56,833 bases of DNA. It comes from Corynebacterium sp. UBA2622 (lineage in GTDB: Bacteria > Actinomycetota > Actinomycetes > Mycobacteriales > Mycobacteriaceae). The stretch is taken from positions 1 through 56,833 of the forward strand of contig NZ_DDJO01000008.1 in NCBI RefSeq assembly GCF_002339505.1. Direction: 5' to 3'. Made by a program: the position numbers and the translations under genes. This document shows positions 50,151 to 56,833 of this stretch, piece after piece. Numbering within the stretch: position 1 is the first letter of the stretch; every line of letters begins with the position of its first letter. The notes below the pieces were generated by a model, which did no database searches, was not told the DNA's origin, and saw only the letters and a list, made by a program, of their open reading frames with translations.

Positions 50151-50876
50151 CTAGCGGGCGAAGGCGAATCGAACCCAGTTGCCGAACTCGCACGCGAGGT
50201 GAACCTGGTGCCAGCCGATCAGGTAGGAGGGAGTGAAACGGGGGAACTCGACGAGGAGGCGCGCGTGTAAGCCGCCGGCTTCGTCCCGCAACTGATGGCG
50301 GACCCCGCCAATGGCCCGGCCGTGGGTGTCCCGCGCCACCCCGGCGAGTTCGAGTGGGAACGCCGCGTTCCTCGCGGAGGCGAGGCCCGAGGTGTCCGTG
50401 TAATCGACGAAGAATCGCGTGGCGAAGGGGCTGCCGCCGGTGGTCTCGATGACCTCCTGGCTCCCGTCGGGGGCTGTGTCGATGAGGAAGTGGTCCGGGT
50501 TGGCCGCCACCATGCTCAGTGCGTAGTCGTCCCGGTGGATGTCCGTGAACCAGTCAACGAAACCCGCGGAGCTACCGCCGGTGACGTGGAGGTCGCAAAT
50601 GCTCTGGCGGCTGCGGCCCCGCGAGGTGACCGAACCGGCGCATGCGATCACATCCGAGGCAAAGAGATCGCGCGACAGACGGTGCCGGATCTCCACCGGG
50701 TCGAGATCGAGCTTGGCGCGGGCGAAATCGAACCGCCTCCCGTCTCCCTCCCCGGCGGGCACCGGAAGGCCGATCTTCTTCGCGGCGCGTTCGAAGCGGG
50801 CGTTCTCCCAGCCCTGGACGGTGCCGGGCGGCGTGGTGCGGCCGTTGATGACGGTGCGGATGGTTATGTCGCTCAT
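50151..50876 (-). CDS. Unknown protein coupled to a small exported peptide gene
   Basis: 241 residues, soluble, no signal or membrane helix. I do not recognise a family. Features: ERAAKKIGLPVPAGEGDGRR near the start, one Cys pair region (IACAGS, SICDLH), DWFTDIHRDDYALSMVAANP, and a Trp/Phe/Tyr-rich C-terminus (PSYLIGWHQVHLACEFGNWV). ATG 50876 overlaps the stop of the upstream small gene (ATGA), so it is probably made only when that gene is translated. It might be an accessory gene; codon use looks as GC-rich as its neighbours. Confidence 0.65.
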   Translation of the reverse strand: MSDITIRTVINGRTTPPGTVQGWENARFERAAKKIGLPVPAGEGDGRRFDFARAKLDLDPVEIRHRLSRDLFASDVIACAGSVTSRGRSRQSICDLHVTGGSSAGFVDWFTDIHRDDYALSMVAANPDHFLIDTAPDGSQEVIETTGGSPFATRFFVDYTDTSGLASARNAAFPLELAGVARDTHGRAIGGVRHQLRDEAGGLHARLLVEFPRFTPSYLIGWHQVHLACEFGNWVRFAFAR

Positions 50877-51058
50877 AGATGGTGTCCTTCCTCGGTGGGT
50901 CCGGGTAGCGCGCCCACGAAGGCCGGGGCTTTCCCGGGTGTCGAAAAGCTCGAGCCCTTCGGTGCCCCAATGGGCTGCGTATCAGGGGTGTGCTGCGCCC
51001 CCACGGCGAGCAGGGCAGCGGCCGCGAGCATCACGGCGGGCACAGTGTACTTTCTCAC
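50873..51058 (-). CDS. Small exported peptide (61 aa), unknown
   Basis: GTG 51058 opens a 61-residue frame whose first 21 residues (MRKYTVPAVMLAAAALLAVG) form a signal peptide or membrane anchor; the rest is Pro/Gly-rich (GAPKGSSFSTPGKAPAFVGA). TACACT at 51071-51066 lies exactly 7 nt before the GTG, and its stop overlaps the next ATG (ATGA). Those two facts make it a likely real gene although it matches no family I know. Confidence 0.55.
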   Translation of the reverse strand: MRKYTVPAVMLAAAALLAVGAQHTPDTQPIGAPKGSSFSTPGKAPAFVGALPGPTEEGHHL

Positions 51059-51065
51059 CCCAGCG

Positions 51066-51086
51066 AGTGTAGGCGCGGTGTACATT
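51066..51086. promoter_or_regulatory. Back-to-back leaderless promoters for the small peptide gene and the CDF gene
   Basis: TACACT on the minus strand (51071-51066) and TACATT on the plus strand (51081-51086) are 9 bp apart and stand 7 and 6 nt from the GTG starts at 51058 and 51093. Confidence 0.6.
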
Positions 51087-51092
51087 GTCCCC

Positions 51093-51725
51093 GTGCCGGC
51101 CTCCCCCTCACCACCCGTTTCCGCCGCGGCGCTGCGCCGCGCGGTGATGGTGGTTGCGTTACTGAACCTCCTGTACTTCTTCGTGGAGTTCTCCACCGCC
51201 GCGGCCATCGGTTCGGCCTCGCTGTTCGCGGACTCCGCGGACTTCCTGGAGGACACCGCCATCAACCTGCTCGTTTTCTTCGCGGTGGCCCTGCCCGCCC
51301 CGCGGCGCCGCGCCATGGGAGGGGTGCTGGCGGTGCTCATTTTGGTCCCCGCGGTGGCGGCGCTGGCGACGGTCGTCCTCAAGGTCCTCCGGCCCGTCGC
51401 GCCCTCGCCGGAGGGCCTCACCCTGACGGCGCTGGGGGCACTGGCGGTGAATGTGGCGTGCGCCGTGATCCTGCTCCGGGTGCGCGGCACCGGCACGTCC
51501 CTGGCCACGGGAGCGTGGCTCGCCGCGCGCAACGACGCCCTCGCGGACCTGCTCATCATCGCCGCCGGCCTGGCGAGCCTCGCGTGGCCCACCGCGTGGT
51601 TCGACATCGCGGCGGGTTTGCTCATCGCCCTTGTGAACTTCTCCGCATTCCGGGAAGTGTGGGAGGAGTCCCGGGAGGAGCACGGCTCGGTGGGGGAGGC
51701 CTTTGCGGAAATGGACCGCGATTAG
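51093..51725 (+). CDS. Cation transporter, CDF-like
   Basis: 210 residues, about six helices, no large cytoplasmic C-terminal domain. TM2 carries Asp47, Asp50 and Asp54 (LFADSADFLEDTAIN) and TM5 NDALAD (ARNDALADLLIIAAG), the metal-site positions of cation-diffusion facilitators; the usual His residues are absent, so specificity for zinc is uncertain. GTG 51093 lies 6 nt from TACATT (51081-51086), leaderless. The stop codon is the first of three TAGs in an 11-bp tandem repeat. Confidence 0.72.
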   Translation: MPASPSPPVSAAALRRAVMVVALLNLLYFFVEFSTAAAIGSASLFADSADFLEDTAINLLVFFAVALPAPRRRAMGGVLAVLILVPAVAALATVVLKVLRPVAPSPEGLTLTALGALAVNVACAVILLRVRGTGTSLATGAWLAARNDALADLLIIAAGLASLAWPTAWFDIAAGLLIALVNFSAFREVWEESREEHGSVGEAFAEMDRD

Positions 51726-51752
51726 CGCCGGATTAGCGCCGGATTAGCGCCA
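51721..51752 (+). repeat. Three tandem 11-bp repeats with stops in all frames
   Basis: ATTAGCGCCGG at 51721-51731 and 51732-51742, then ATTAGCGCCA at 51743-51752. The unit is 11 bp, so the TAG it contains occurs at 51723, 51734 and 51745, one per plus-strand frame. It fills the gap between two convergent genes; the first TAG ends the CDF gene. Confidence 0.85.
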
Positions 51753-51753
51753 G

Positions 51754-53397
51754 CTACGCCGTCGGCGTTGCGACGTCCTGACCGACGCGGAAGTGGAGCA
51801 GTGCCACCCGGTCCTCAGCGAGGGCACCGTAGGCGCGCTCCACGGCCCCCGCGACCGCGTCGTTGCTTTCCACCGTTTCCGCCCACGCCCCCATCGAGCT
51901 GGCCCAGGCGGCGAAGTCCGGGTTAACCAGCTGGGTGCCCTCCACGCGGCCCGGGTACTTCTTCTCCTGGAACTCGCGGATGGTGCCGTACTGCTCGTTG
52001 TCCAGGAGGATGACCAGCATGGGTGTGCCGTAACGCACCGCGGTGATCAGCTCCTGGCCGTTCATCATCAGCTCACCGTCGCCCGTGAAGGCCACCACCG
52101 TCCGCTCGGGGTGGGCGAGCTTGGCGGCCAGGGCGGCGGCGACGCTGTAGCCCATGGCTCCGAGACGGGTGGCCAGCATGGACGGGTAAGTGCGGGTGGG
52201 GAAGTAACGCTGCGGCCAGGCGCAGTGGCTGCCCGCGCCGAAGGTGCACAGCGCGTCCTCGGGCAGGGCGGACGTGAGGCATTCCATGACGTGGTAGAAA
52301 TCCACTGCTCCCGCGGGAAGGGCCGGGAAGCGGTCGCCCTCCGCCGGGATCGTGGAGTAGCGCTCGTGGTTGGCCCGGGCCGTGTCGAACCACTCGCCGG
52401 TGTCGGGGGTCGGCCCGAGGTCGAGCCCGGGGAGCGCCTGGGCGAAGGCCGCCGGGTCCGCCAGAACGTGGTGGGAGACGTGTCCGGAGTGTCCCTTGAG
52501 CTCCGCGTCAGCGTTGACGACGATGTTGCGGCAGGACGTGCCCTGGCGGAGGGTGAAGTTGTCGGTCGGCTTGTCGCTCAGCTTCGCACCGATGCAGAGG
52601 ACCAGGTCGGCATCCTGCAGCAGCCGCGCGGCGTATTCGCTGCGGGCGGTGCCGAGCCAGCCGGCGTTGGCGGGGGAGTCGAAGCGGATTCTGTCCGAGG
52701 CGCGCATGTCCCCGAGCACGGGGATCTGGTGGCGCTCCGCGAACTCCTGGATGGCGTCGCACGCCTCCTGCGTCCACCCCTGACCGCCCTCCACGATGAC
52801 CGGCCGGCTGGATGTCTCGAGGGCGCGGGCGACGGTGTCGAGGTCGGTGGGGGAGACGGCGCCGTGCGCCTCCGCCAGGGGCAGGGCGAGGTCCCCGGTG
52901 AAGATCTTTTCCGTGACATCCTCCGGCAGGCCCACCACCACGGGGCCGCGCCGGCCGGACTCGGCGAGGTGGAAGGCGTCGGTGACAACCCGGCTCGCGC
53001 GCGAGGGGTCGTCCAGGATGAACACGCCCTTGGTGATGTCGCTGAACCACGCGGTGGCGTCAAACTCCTGGAAGGAGTCCCGGTAACGGTCCTGGGTGGG
53101 AACGAGGCCGATGAACAGCACGAGAGGGGTCTCGTCCTGCCAGGCGGTGTAGACGCCGATCTTCGCGTTGGCCGCACCGGGGCCGCGGGTGACCATCGCC
53201 ACGCCCGCGCGGCCCGTGGCCTTCCCGTGGGCCTCCGCCGCGAAGGTCGCACCGCCCTCGTGGCGGCACACGACCGCGGTGATGTCGGTGTCGTACAACC
53301 CGTCCAGCACGGCGAGGAAGCTCTCGCCCGGTACGGTGTAGACGCGCGGAACACCGAGGGTTTCAAGGGTGCGGGCTATGGCTGCGCCAACGTGCAT
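51754..53397 (-). CDS. Thiamine-pyrophosphate enzyme (acetolactate synthase/oxalyl-CoA decarboxylase-like)
   Basis: 547 residues of the TPP-dependent decarboxylase superfamily: N-terminal TVPGESFLAVLDGL with the catalytic Glu in CRHEGGATFAAEA, the VTRGPGAANAKIGVYTAWQD motif, and TPP-binding GDGELMMNGQELITAV...DNEQYGTI in the C-terminal domain. It is not IlvB in neighbourhood (no small subunit next to it) and the reaction is unknown. ATG 53397 follows GGAGG at 11 nt. A TGTGAC-GT-GTCACA palindrome lies upstream at 53425-53438. Confidence 0.8.
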   Translation of the reverse strand: MHVGAAIARTLETLGVPRVYTVPGESFLAVLDGLYDTDITAVVCRHEGGATFAAEAHGKATGRAGVAMVTRGPGAANAKIGVYTAWQDETPLVLFIGLVPTQDRYRDSFQEFDATAWFSDITKGVFILDDPSRASRVVTDAFHLAESGRRGPVVVGLPEDVTEKIFTGDLALPLAEAHGAVSPTDLDTVARALETSSRPVIVEGGQGWTQEACDAIQEFAERHQIPVLGDMRASDRIRFDSPANAGWLGTARSEYAARLLQDADLVLCIGAKLSDKPTDNFTLRQGTSCRNIVVNADAELKGHSGHVSHHVLADPAAFAQALPGLDLGPTPDTGEWFDTARANHERYSTIPAEGDRFPALPAGAVDFYHVMECLTSALPEDALCTFGAGSHCAWPQRYFPTRTYPSMLATRLGAMGYSVAAALAAKLAHPERTVVAFTGDGELMMNGQELITAVRYGTPMLVILLDNEQYGTIREFQEKKYPGRVEGTQLVNPDFAAWASSMGAWAETVESNDAVAGAVERAYGALAEDRVALLHFRVGQDVATPTA

Positions 53398-53424
53398 GAG
53401 GGGATGGACCTCCGGGGTAGGGGT

Positions 53425-53438
53425 TGTGACGTGTCACA
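53425..53438. promoter_or_regulatory. Palindromic site upstream of the TPP enzyme gene
   Basis: TGTGAC-GT-GTCACA, 6-bp arms with a 2-bp centre, 27 bp before the start codon at 53397. It resembles a CRP/GlxR site, but with a four-base instead of six-base spacing between TGTGA and TCACA, so a different regulator is more likely. Confidence 0.45.
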
Positions 53439-53513
53439 CGGAACCCAACCCAGCATGCTCCTTTGCGCATGGGTTCGCCACACCATCCGACGCACGGGCG
53501 CGGGCGGGAACCC

Positions 53514-54113
53514 TCAGGCGGGCCACACCCCGGACGCCCCGCGCCTCCACGTGCCCACGAGGTTCGTGTCCAGGACACCTGTGGACTCCATCAGCGCGTA
53601 CATGGTTACGGGCCCGACGAAAGTGAAGCCGCGCTTCTTCAGGTCCTTCGCCAGCGCCACCGACTCCGGGGAGCTCACCGGGACCTCGTCCATCGTCAGC
53701 GGGGCGGGGGTTGACACGGGTTGGTGGGACCAGACGAGTTCGCCCAGGTGCGTGCCCTCCCCGCGCAGCGCGAGCGTGGCCCGGGCGTTGGTCAGCACCG
53801 CGCGCAGTTTGCGGGGGTTGCGGATCAGGGTGGCGTCGTCGAGCAGGTGCTCAACGCCCTCCATGCGCGCGACGGCATCCGGGTCGAAACCGTGGAAGGC
53901 GGCGCGCAGCGCGTCGCGGCGCTGCAGGATGAGCCGCCAGGACAGGCCGACCTGGAAACCCTCGAGGCAGACCCGTTCGAACATGCCCTGCTCGTCACGC
54001 ACGGGCATGCCCCACTCTGTGTCGTAGTACTCGCGGAGCAGGGGATCGCGCGCCGCCCAGGGCGGGCGGGCGCGGCCGTCATCGCCCACGACGGGGCCGT
54101 TTTCATCGCACAT
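53514..54113 (-). CDS. tag: DNA-3-methyladenine glycosylase I (Tag) variant lacking the zinc site
   Basis: 199 residues excising 3-methyladenine from DNA. Body: YYDTEWGMPVRDEQGMFERV, CLEGFQVGLSWRLILQRRDA with the conserved catalytic Glu51, and ALAKDLKKRGFTFVGPVTMY. In E. coli Tag, Cys4, His17, His175 and Cys179 hold zinc; here the His17 position is Tyr30 (YYD) and the C-terminal set reads TNLVGTWRRG, so zinc cannot bind the same way. The C-terminus is short and hydrophobic. ATG 54113. Confidence 0.85.
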   Translation of the reverse strand: MCDENGPVVGDDGRARPPWAARDPLLREYYDTEWGMPVRDEQGMFERVCLEGFQVGLSWRLILQRRDALRAAFHGFDPDAVARMEGVEHLLDDATLIRNPRKLRAVLTNARATLALRGEGTHLGELVWSHQPVSTPAPLTMDEVPVSSPESVALAKDLKKRGFTFVGPVTMYALMESTGVLDTNLVGTWRRGASGVWPA

Positions 54114-54166
54114 ATCTTCTTAGACTGGTGTTCCGGCTGTTTCATTCCATCTGTACTCTTACGGTC

Positions 54167-54574
54167 ATGAACAGGCCAGCGGTTCGCGATTTCGCGCTTC
54201 TTCTACTGCGCATTGTCACCGGAGCCGTCTTCGTCGCACGCGGCTATTGCAGCTGGTTCCAGGTCGGCATGGCCCGCACCGCCGACGACCTCGCCGCGGC
54301 GGGAGTGCCGCAGCCTAAGCCGTCCGCCTACCTCTCCGGGACGGTGGAGCTCATCGGTGGCTCGCTGCTCATCATCGGCCTGTTGACCACGCTCGTGGCC
54401 ACCATCCTCGCGCTCCTCGCGCTCGCCGCCGGTTACTTCGTGCACCTGAGCCAGGGGTTCTTCGTGGAATCGGGAGGGTTTGAGTACACGATGGTCCTCG
54501 CCGCCGCGCTGATGGTCGTGGTGGTCTTCGGCTCCGGACGCGCCAGCCTGGACAAGGTGCTCACCCGTGCTTAG
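54167..54574 (+). CDS. DoxX family membrane protein
   Basis: 135 residues with four helices: FALLLLRIVTGAVFVARGYC, an extended loop, GTVELIGGSLLIIGLLTTLV, ILALLALAAGYFVHL and AAALMVVVVFGSG. DoxX-like proteins form complexes with thiol peroxidase systems in mycobacteria; here no such partner is near. ATG 54167 is 7 nt from TACTCT (54154-54159), leaderless. Its end overlaps the next gene by 8 bp. Confidence 0.85.
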   Translation: MNRPAVRDFALLLLRIVTGAVFVARGYCSWFQVGMARTADDLAAAGVPQPKPSAYLSGTVELIGGSLLIIGLLTTLVATILALLALAAGYFVHLSQGFFVESGGFEYTMVLAAALMVVVVFGSGRASLDKVLTRA

Positions 54575-55268
54575 CCACGAGGAGGTGCAGGCCGCGCTCT
54601 CCGCCCGCATGGACGGGGAGACCGCGGGGCTTGACGACGCCGTCGTCGACGCCCACCTCGAGCAGTGCGGGGAATGCCGCGCCTACTGGGACCGGCTGCT
54701 CTCGCTCTCCCGGAACTTGAGTTTCGTCGAGGTGGGCGGTGGCATGGCGCCCCCGCCGGACCTGTCCGAGGTCATCCTCGCCGGGGTGGAAAGCGAGTGG
54801 CGGCGCTTCGCCCGCCGCCGCTCGGCGGCGCTGGCCGTGGGCAGGCTCACCCTCGGCATCCTGGCCGTGATGTGGGCGGTGTGGGCCGTGCGCCTCGTGG
54901 TCACCACCGGCGGCATGGTGCCCGTCGACGTGCCCGCGGCATCCGGTGGCGTCGGCGGCACCGACAGCTCGGACCTCGCCGGGCTGCTCATCTCCGCCGC
55001 GGCGGTGCGTTTCGGCGTCGCGCTGGCGCTGGCGCTCGCGGCGTGGAAGCCCGGTCAGATACCGGGGATCCTGCTGGTGGTGGGCACCATGTTCACCTTC
55101 ACCCTGGGCTTCGCGGTGCGCGACATGATCCTCTACTCCGCCCACGGGGTGCTCGGCCACGTGCTCATCCTGCTCCTCACGCTTCTCTCACTCGCCGTGA
55201 CGTGGGCCGTGGACCGCGGCACCGACATGCGCCGCGCGTGGCGCCTGCTCAGCGCCGACCCGGCGTAG
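54567..55268 (+). CDS. zf-HC2 (anti-sigma-like) membrane protein
   Basis: 233 residues. The N-terminal HxxxCxxC zinc motif (VDAHLEQCGECRAYWDRLL, about residues 29-45) is that of anti-sigma factors; then a basic linker, a helix near residue 90 (LTLGILAVMWAVWAVRLVV) and three or so more to the C-terminus. No sigma factor gene is adjacent, so the partner, if any, is elsewhere. GTG 54567 overlaps the DoxX stop, so they are co-transcribed. Confidence 0.75.
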   Translation: MLSHEEVQAALSARMDGETAGLDDAVVDAHLEQCGECRAYWDRLLSLSRNLSFVEVGGGMAPPPDLSEVILAGVESEWRRFARRRSAALAVGRLTLGILAVMWAVWAVRLVVTTGGMVPVDVPAASGGVGGTDSSDLAGLLISAAAVRFGVALALALAAWKPGQIPGILLVVGTMFTFTLGFAVRDMILYSAHGVLGHVLILLLTLLSLAVTWAVDRGTDMRRAWRLLSADPA

Positions 55269-55287
55269 CCGCGCGGCGGTTCCGGGC

Positions 55288-56833
55288 CTACTTCCAGCTC
55301 GGCAGCCACATGAGCGACTGGTAGTAGCTTTCCGGAACCCGCAGCCCGTAGAGGATGGGGGACCAGTAGAGGAACATCGCCACCACGACCGCCAGGTACG
55401 CGACCGCCGCGAGCTGCCCCGTGGTGACGGGGTAGCCGGCGATCCTGCGGATCCACGGCGTACGAACCGGCCGGCCCGTCCCCGCGACGCGCCCCACGGC
55501 CATGGCGAGGAGGACGATCGTGAACGGGACCAGGGCGGTGGCGTAGAAGAAGTACATCTGCCTGTCAAAGGCCGCCAGCCACGGCAGGAAACCCGCCGCG
55601 AACGCCACCAGCGGCACGATTACGCGGGTATCGCGCCGGGTCAGCCACGACCACGCCGCCCACGCGAGCACGGGAATGGTCAGCCACCAGATGGCGGGGG
55701 TGCCGAAGAGGAAGATCATCTCCCTGCACGACTGCCCCCCGGCGCACTTCAGGTCAGTCGCCGAGTAGTAGAGGATCGGCCGCGCCGCCACCAGCCAGGC
55801 CCACGGCTTCGAGTCCCACGGGTGGGAGTGCCCGCTTGACGACGTCAGGGAACCGTGGAACTGCAGAACGGAGAGCTGGTAGTAGAGCCAGCTGGCCACG
55901 GTGGCGGGGAGGTGGGACAGCCACGGCCAGTCGCTCCTGGCCACGGTTCCGTCGACGGCCGCGTGGCGGTAGACCGACGTCTCGGAGGCGAACCACGCCC
56001 GCCAGGACCAGACGTACAGGGCGGCGGGGAGCGCGACGAGGGAGGCGAGGGCGGAGGGGACGTCGCGAAGCAGCGCCCCCGCGAGCGGGCGGGCGACCCC
56101 GTAGCGCCGGCGCAGCCAGAGGTCCCAGAACGCGCTGAGCAGGCCGAAGAACGCGATGTAGTACAGCCCCGACCACTTCACCGACAGGGACAGGCCCAAA
56201 AGGACGCCGGTGGCGAAGCGCCACCAGCGGAATCCCAGGCGCGGCCCGAACGGGCCGGCCGGGTCGATTTCGCCGGCGAGCCACGCGGCGTGGAGGCGGC
56301 CGTGGACCTCGCGCATGTCACCGGCCAGGGTCCAGGCGGCGGCGACGATGAAGAGCACCTGGAAGATGTCGAGCATGCCGAACTTCGAGGCAACGAGCAG
56401 CACGCCGTCGCACACCGCGATAAACCCCGCCACCGTGGCCAGCACCGTCGACTGGGTCAGCCGGCGGCACAGGAGGAAGATGAAGGCCACCACGGCGGTG
56501 CCGAACACGGCCGTCACCGCGCGCCACCCCAGCGGGGTGTAGCCGAACAGGGCCTCGCCGATGGCCAGGAGCTGCTTGCCCAGCGGGGGGTGGACCACCA
56601 GACCGTAACCCGGGTTGGACTCGATGCCCCCCAGCACCGGGTTGACGCTCGAGCGGACCATGTCCCACGCCTGCGGAACATAGTGCTTCTCGTCGAAGAT
56701 GGGGGTTCCGCCGGCGGTGGGCTGCACCAGCCCGAGGAGGCGGGTGAACAGCGCGGCAACGGTGACCCAGAGCAGCGCCAGGGTGTCGCGGCGCGCCCAC
56801 GGAACGGCCAGCGGGGCGGCCGGGGCCGGCGGG
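55288..56833 (-). CDS. pmt: Protein O-mannosyltransferase Pmt (N-terminus beyond the window)
   Basis: About 515 residues are visible; the start is beyond position 56833. GT39 enzyme transferring mannose from polyprenyl-phosphate-mannose to exported proteins. The early luminal motif GTPIFDEKHYVPQAWDM has the catalytic Asp-Glu, HPPLGKQLLAIGEALF follows, then eight or more helices and two MIR-free loops; the final SYYQSLMWLPSWK is characteristic. Visible upstream residues are a Pro/Ala-rich tail and the first helix (TLALLWVTVAAALFTRLLGL). Transcribed toward the zf-HC2 gene. Confidence 0.93.
   Translation of the reverse strand, partial: PPAPAAPLAVPWARRDTLALLWVTVAALFTRLLGLVQPTAGGTPIFDEKHYVPQAWDMVRSSVNPVLGGIESNPGYGLVVHPPLGKQLLAIGEALFGYTPLGWRAVTAVFGTAVVAFIFLLCRRLTQSTVLATVAGFIAVCDGVLLVASKFGMLDIFQVLFIVAAAWTLAGDMREVHGRLHAAWLAGEIDPAGPFGPRLGFRWWRFATGVLLGLSLSVKWSGLYYIAFFGLLSAFWDLWLRRRYGVARPLAGALLRDVPSALASLVALPAALYVWSWRAWFASETSVYRHAAVDGTVARSDWPWLSHLPATVASWLYYQLSVLQFHGSLTSSSGHSHPWDSKPWAWLVAARPILYYSATDLKCAGGQSCREMIFLFGTPAIWWLTIPVLAWAAWSWLTRRDTRVIVPLVAFAAGFLPWLAAFDRQMYFFYATALVPFTIVLLAMAVGRVAGTGRPVRTPWIRRIAGYPVTTGQLAAVAYLAVVVAMFLYWSPILYGLRVPESYYQSLMWLPSWK

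Noticed and set aside
51793..54027. 744-codon plus-strand frame across the TPP and tag genes
   Set aside because: It runs antisense through two well-motifed genes and its composition is shadow-like.
1..56833. Mobile elements, prophage or CRISPR
   Set aside because: No transposase, integrase, phage or cas gene, no regularly spaced repeats and no abrupt composition change are visible; gene order looks like genus core.

Overview
The window reads as a stretch of core chromosome from a high-GC Corynebacterium. Three things point there. The first is gene content: SepH, AmtR, MctC, mycoredoxin, an MhuD-type heme-degrading enzyme, a Glp/GlpR cell-division pair and a Pmt O-mannosyltransferase. The second is gene order, which follows from memory the C. 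glutamicum region running from serC-gltA through mctC, mrx1-folA-thyA-cysQ, purN-purH-amtR and mscL-galU to pmt. The third is start architecture: many genes begin at a -10-like hexamer only 6-8 nt before the ATG/GTG, as expected for leaderless actinobacterial mRNAs. The species cannot be fixed from the sequence. I see no insertion sequence, prophage, CRISPR array or integrated island.

Layout. 1-5947: a cut minus-strand gene start, a DUF3027 protein, a degenerate class IV aminotransferase-like protein, an NCS2 purine permease overlapping a TrmH-type RNA methyltransferase, a DUF6928-like protein and sepH. 6019-10051: serC divergent from gltA, then an FKBP isomerase and an aldo/keto reductase. 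10334-12392: a DUF485 protein plus mctC (monocarboxylate uptake) with a strong terminator. 12420-15091: a secreted DUF1906 hydrolase-like protein, then panC and panB facing each other. 15143-15378: a nested inverted repeat and tRNA-Arg(CCT). 15396-17725: the minus-strand operon cysQ-thyA-folA-mrx1. 17755-23824: lhr helicase and nei, with dedA overlapping nei tail to tail. 23891-27018: pgi followed by a GCS2-type ligase. 27110-30130: mhuD-like, chorismate mutase and pcrA. 30156-31866: two M23 peptidases. 32093-37071: DUF6350, purN-purH, a secreted cysteine-containing protein and a beta-lactamase-fold lipoprotein. 37068-41011: amtR, the minus-strand operon rpmB-rpmG-rpsN-rpsR, a permease and rpmE-rpmF. 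41209-43421: an HtrA protease, a MogA/MoaB protein and a small coupled protein. 43459-49868: mscL, an SAF protein, a 5-formyl-THF cyclo-ligase, galU, glp, rimJ-like and glpR. 49941-56833: tRNA-Ala(CGC), a coupled pair of unknown genes, a CDF transporter, a TPP enzyme, a Tag glycosylase variant, DoxX, a zf-HC2 membrane protein and the 3' part of pmt.

Functional themes are central carbon and nitrogen metabolism (gltA, pgi, mctC, amtR), folate/thymidylate with mycothiol-linked redox, pantothenate, purine synthesis, DNA repair (Lhr, Nei, PcrA, Tag) and envelope biogenesis and division (SepH, Glp, GlpR, M23, HtrA, GalU, Pmt). No obviously new multi-gene system is visible. The less ordinary items are the nested inverted repeat at 15143-15229, the coupled secreted-peptide/unknown-protein pair at 50151-51058, the convergent panC/panB arrangement, back-to-back leaderless promoters, paired palindromes next to serC and FKBP, and the active-site or metal-site losses in the Glp, Tag and class IV-like proteins.
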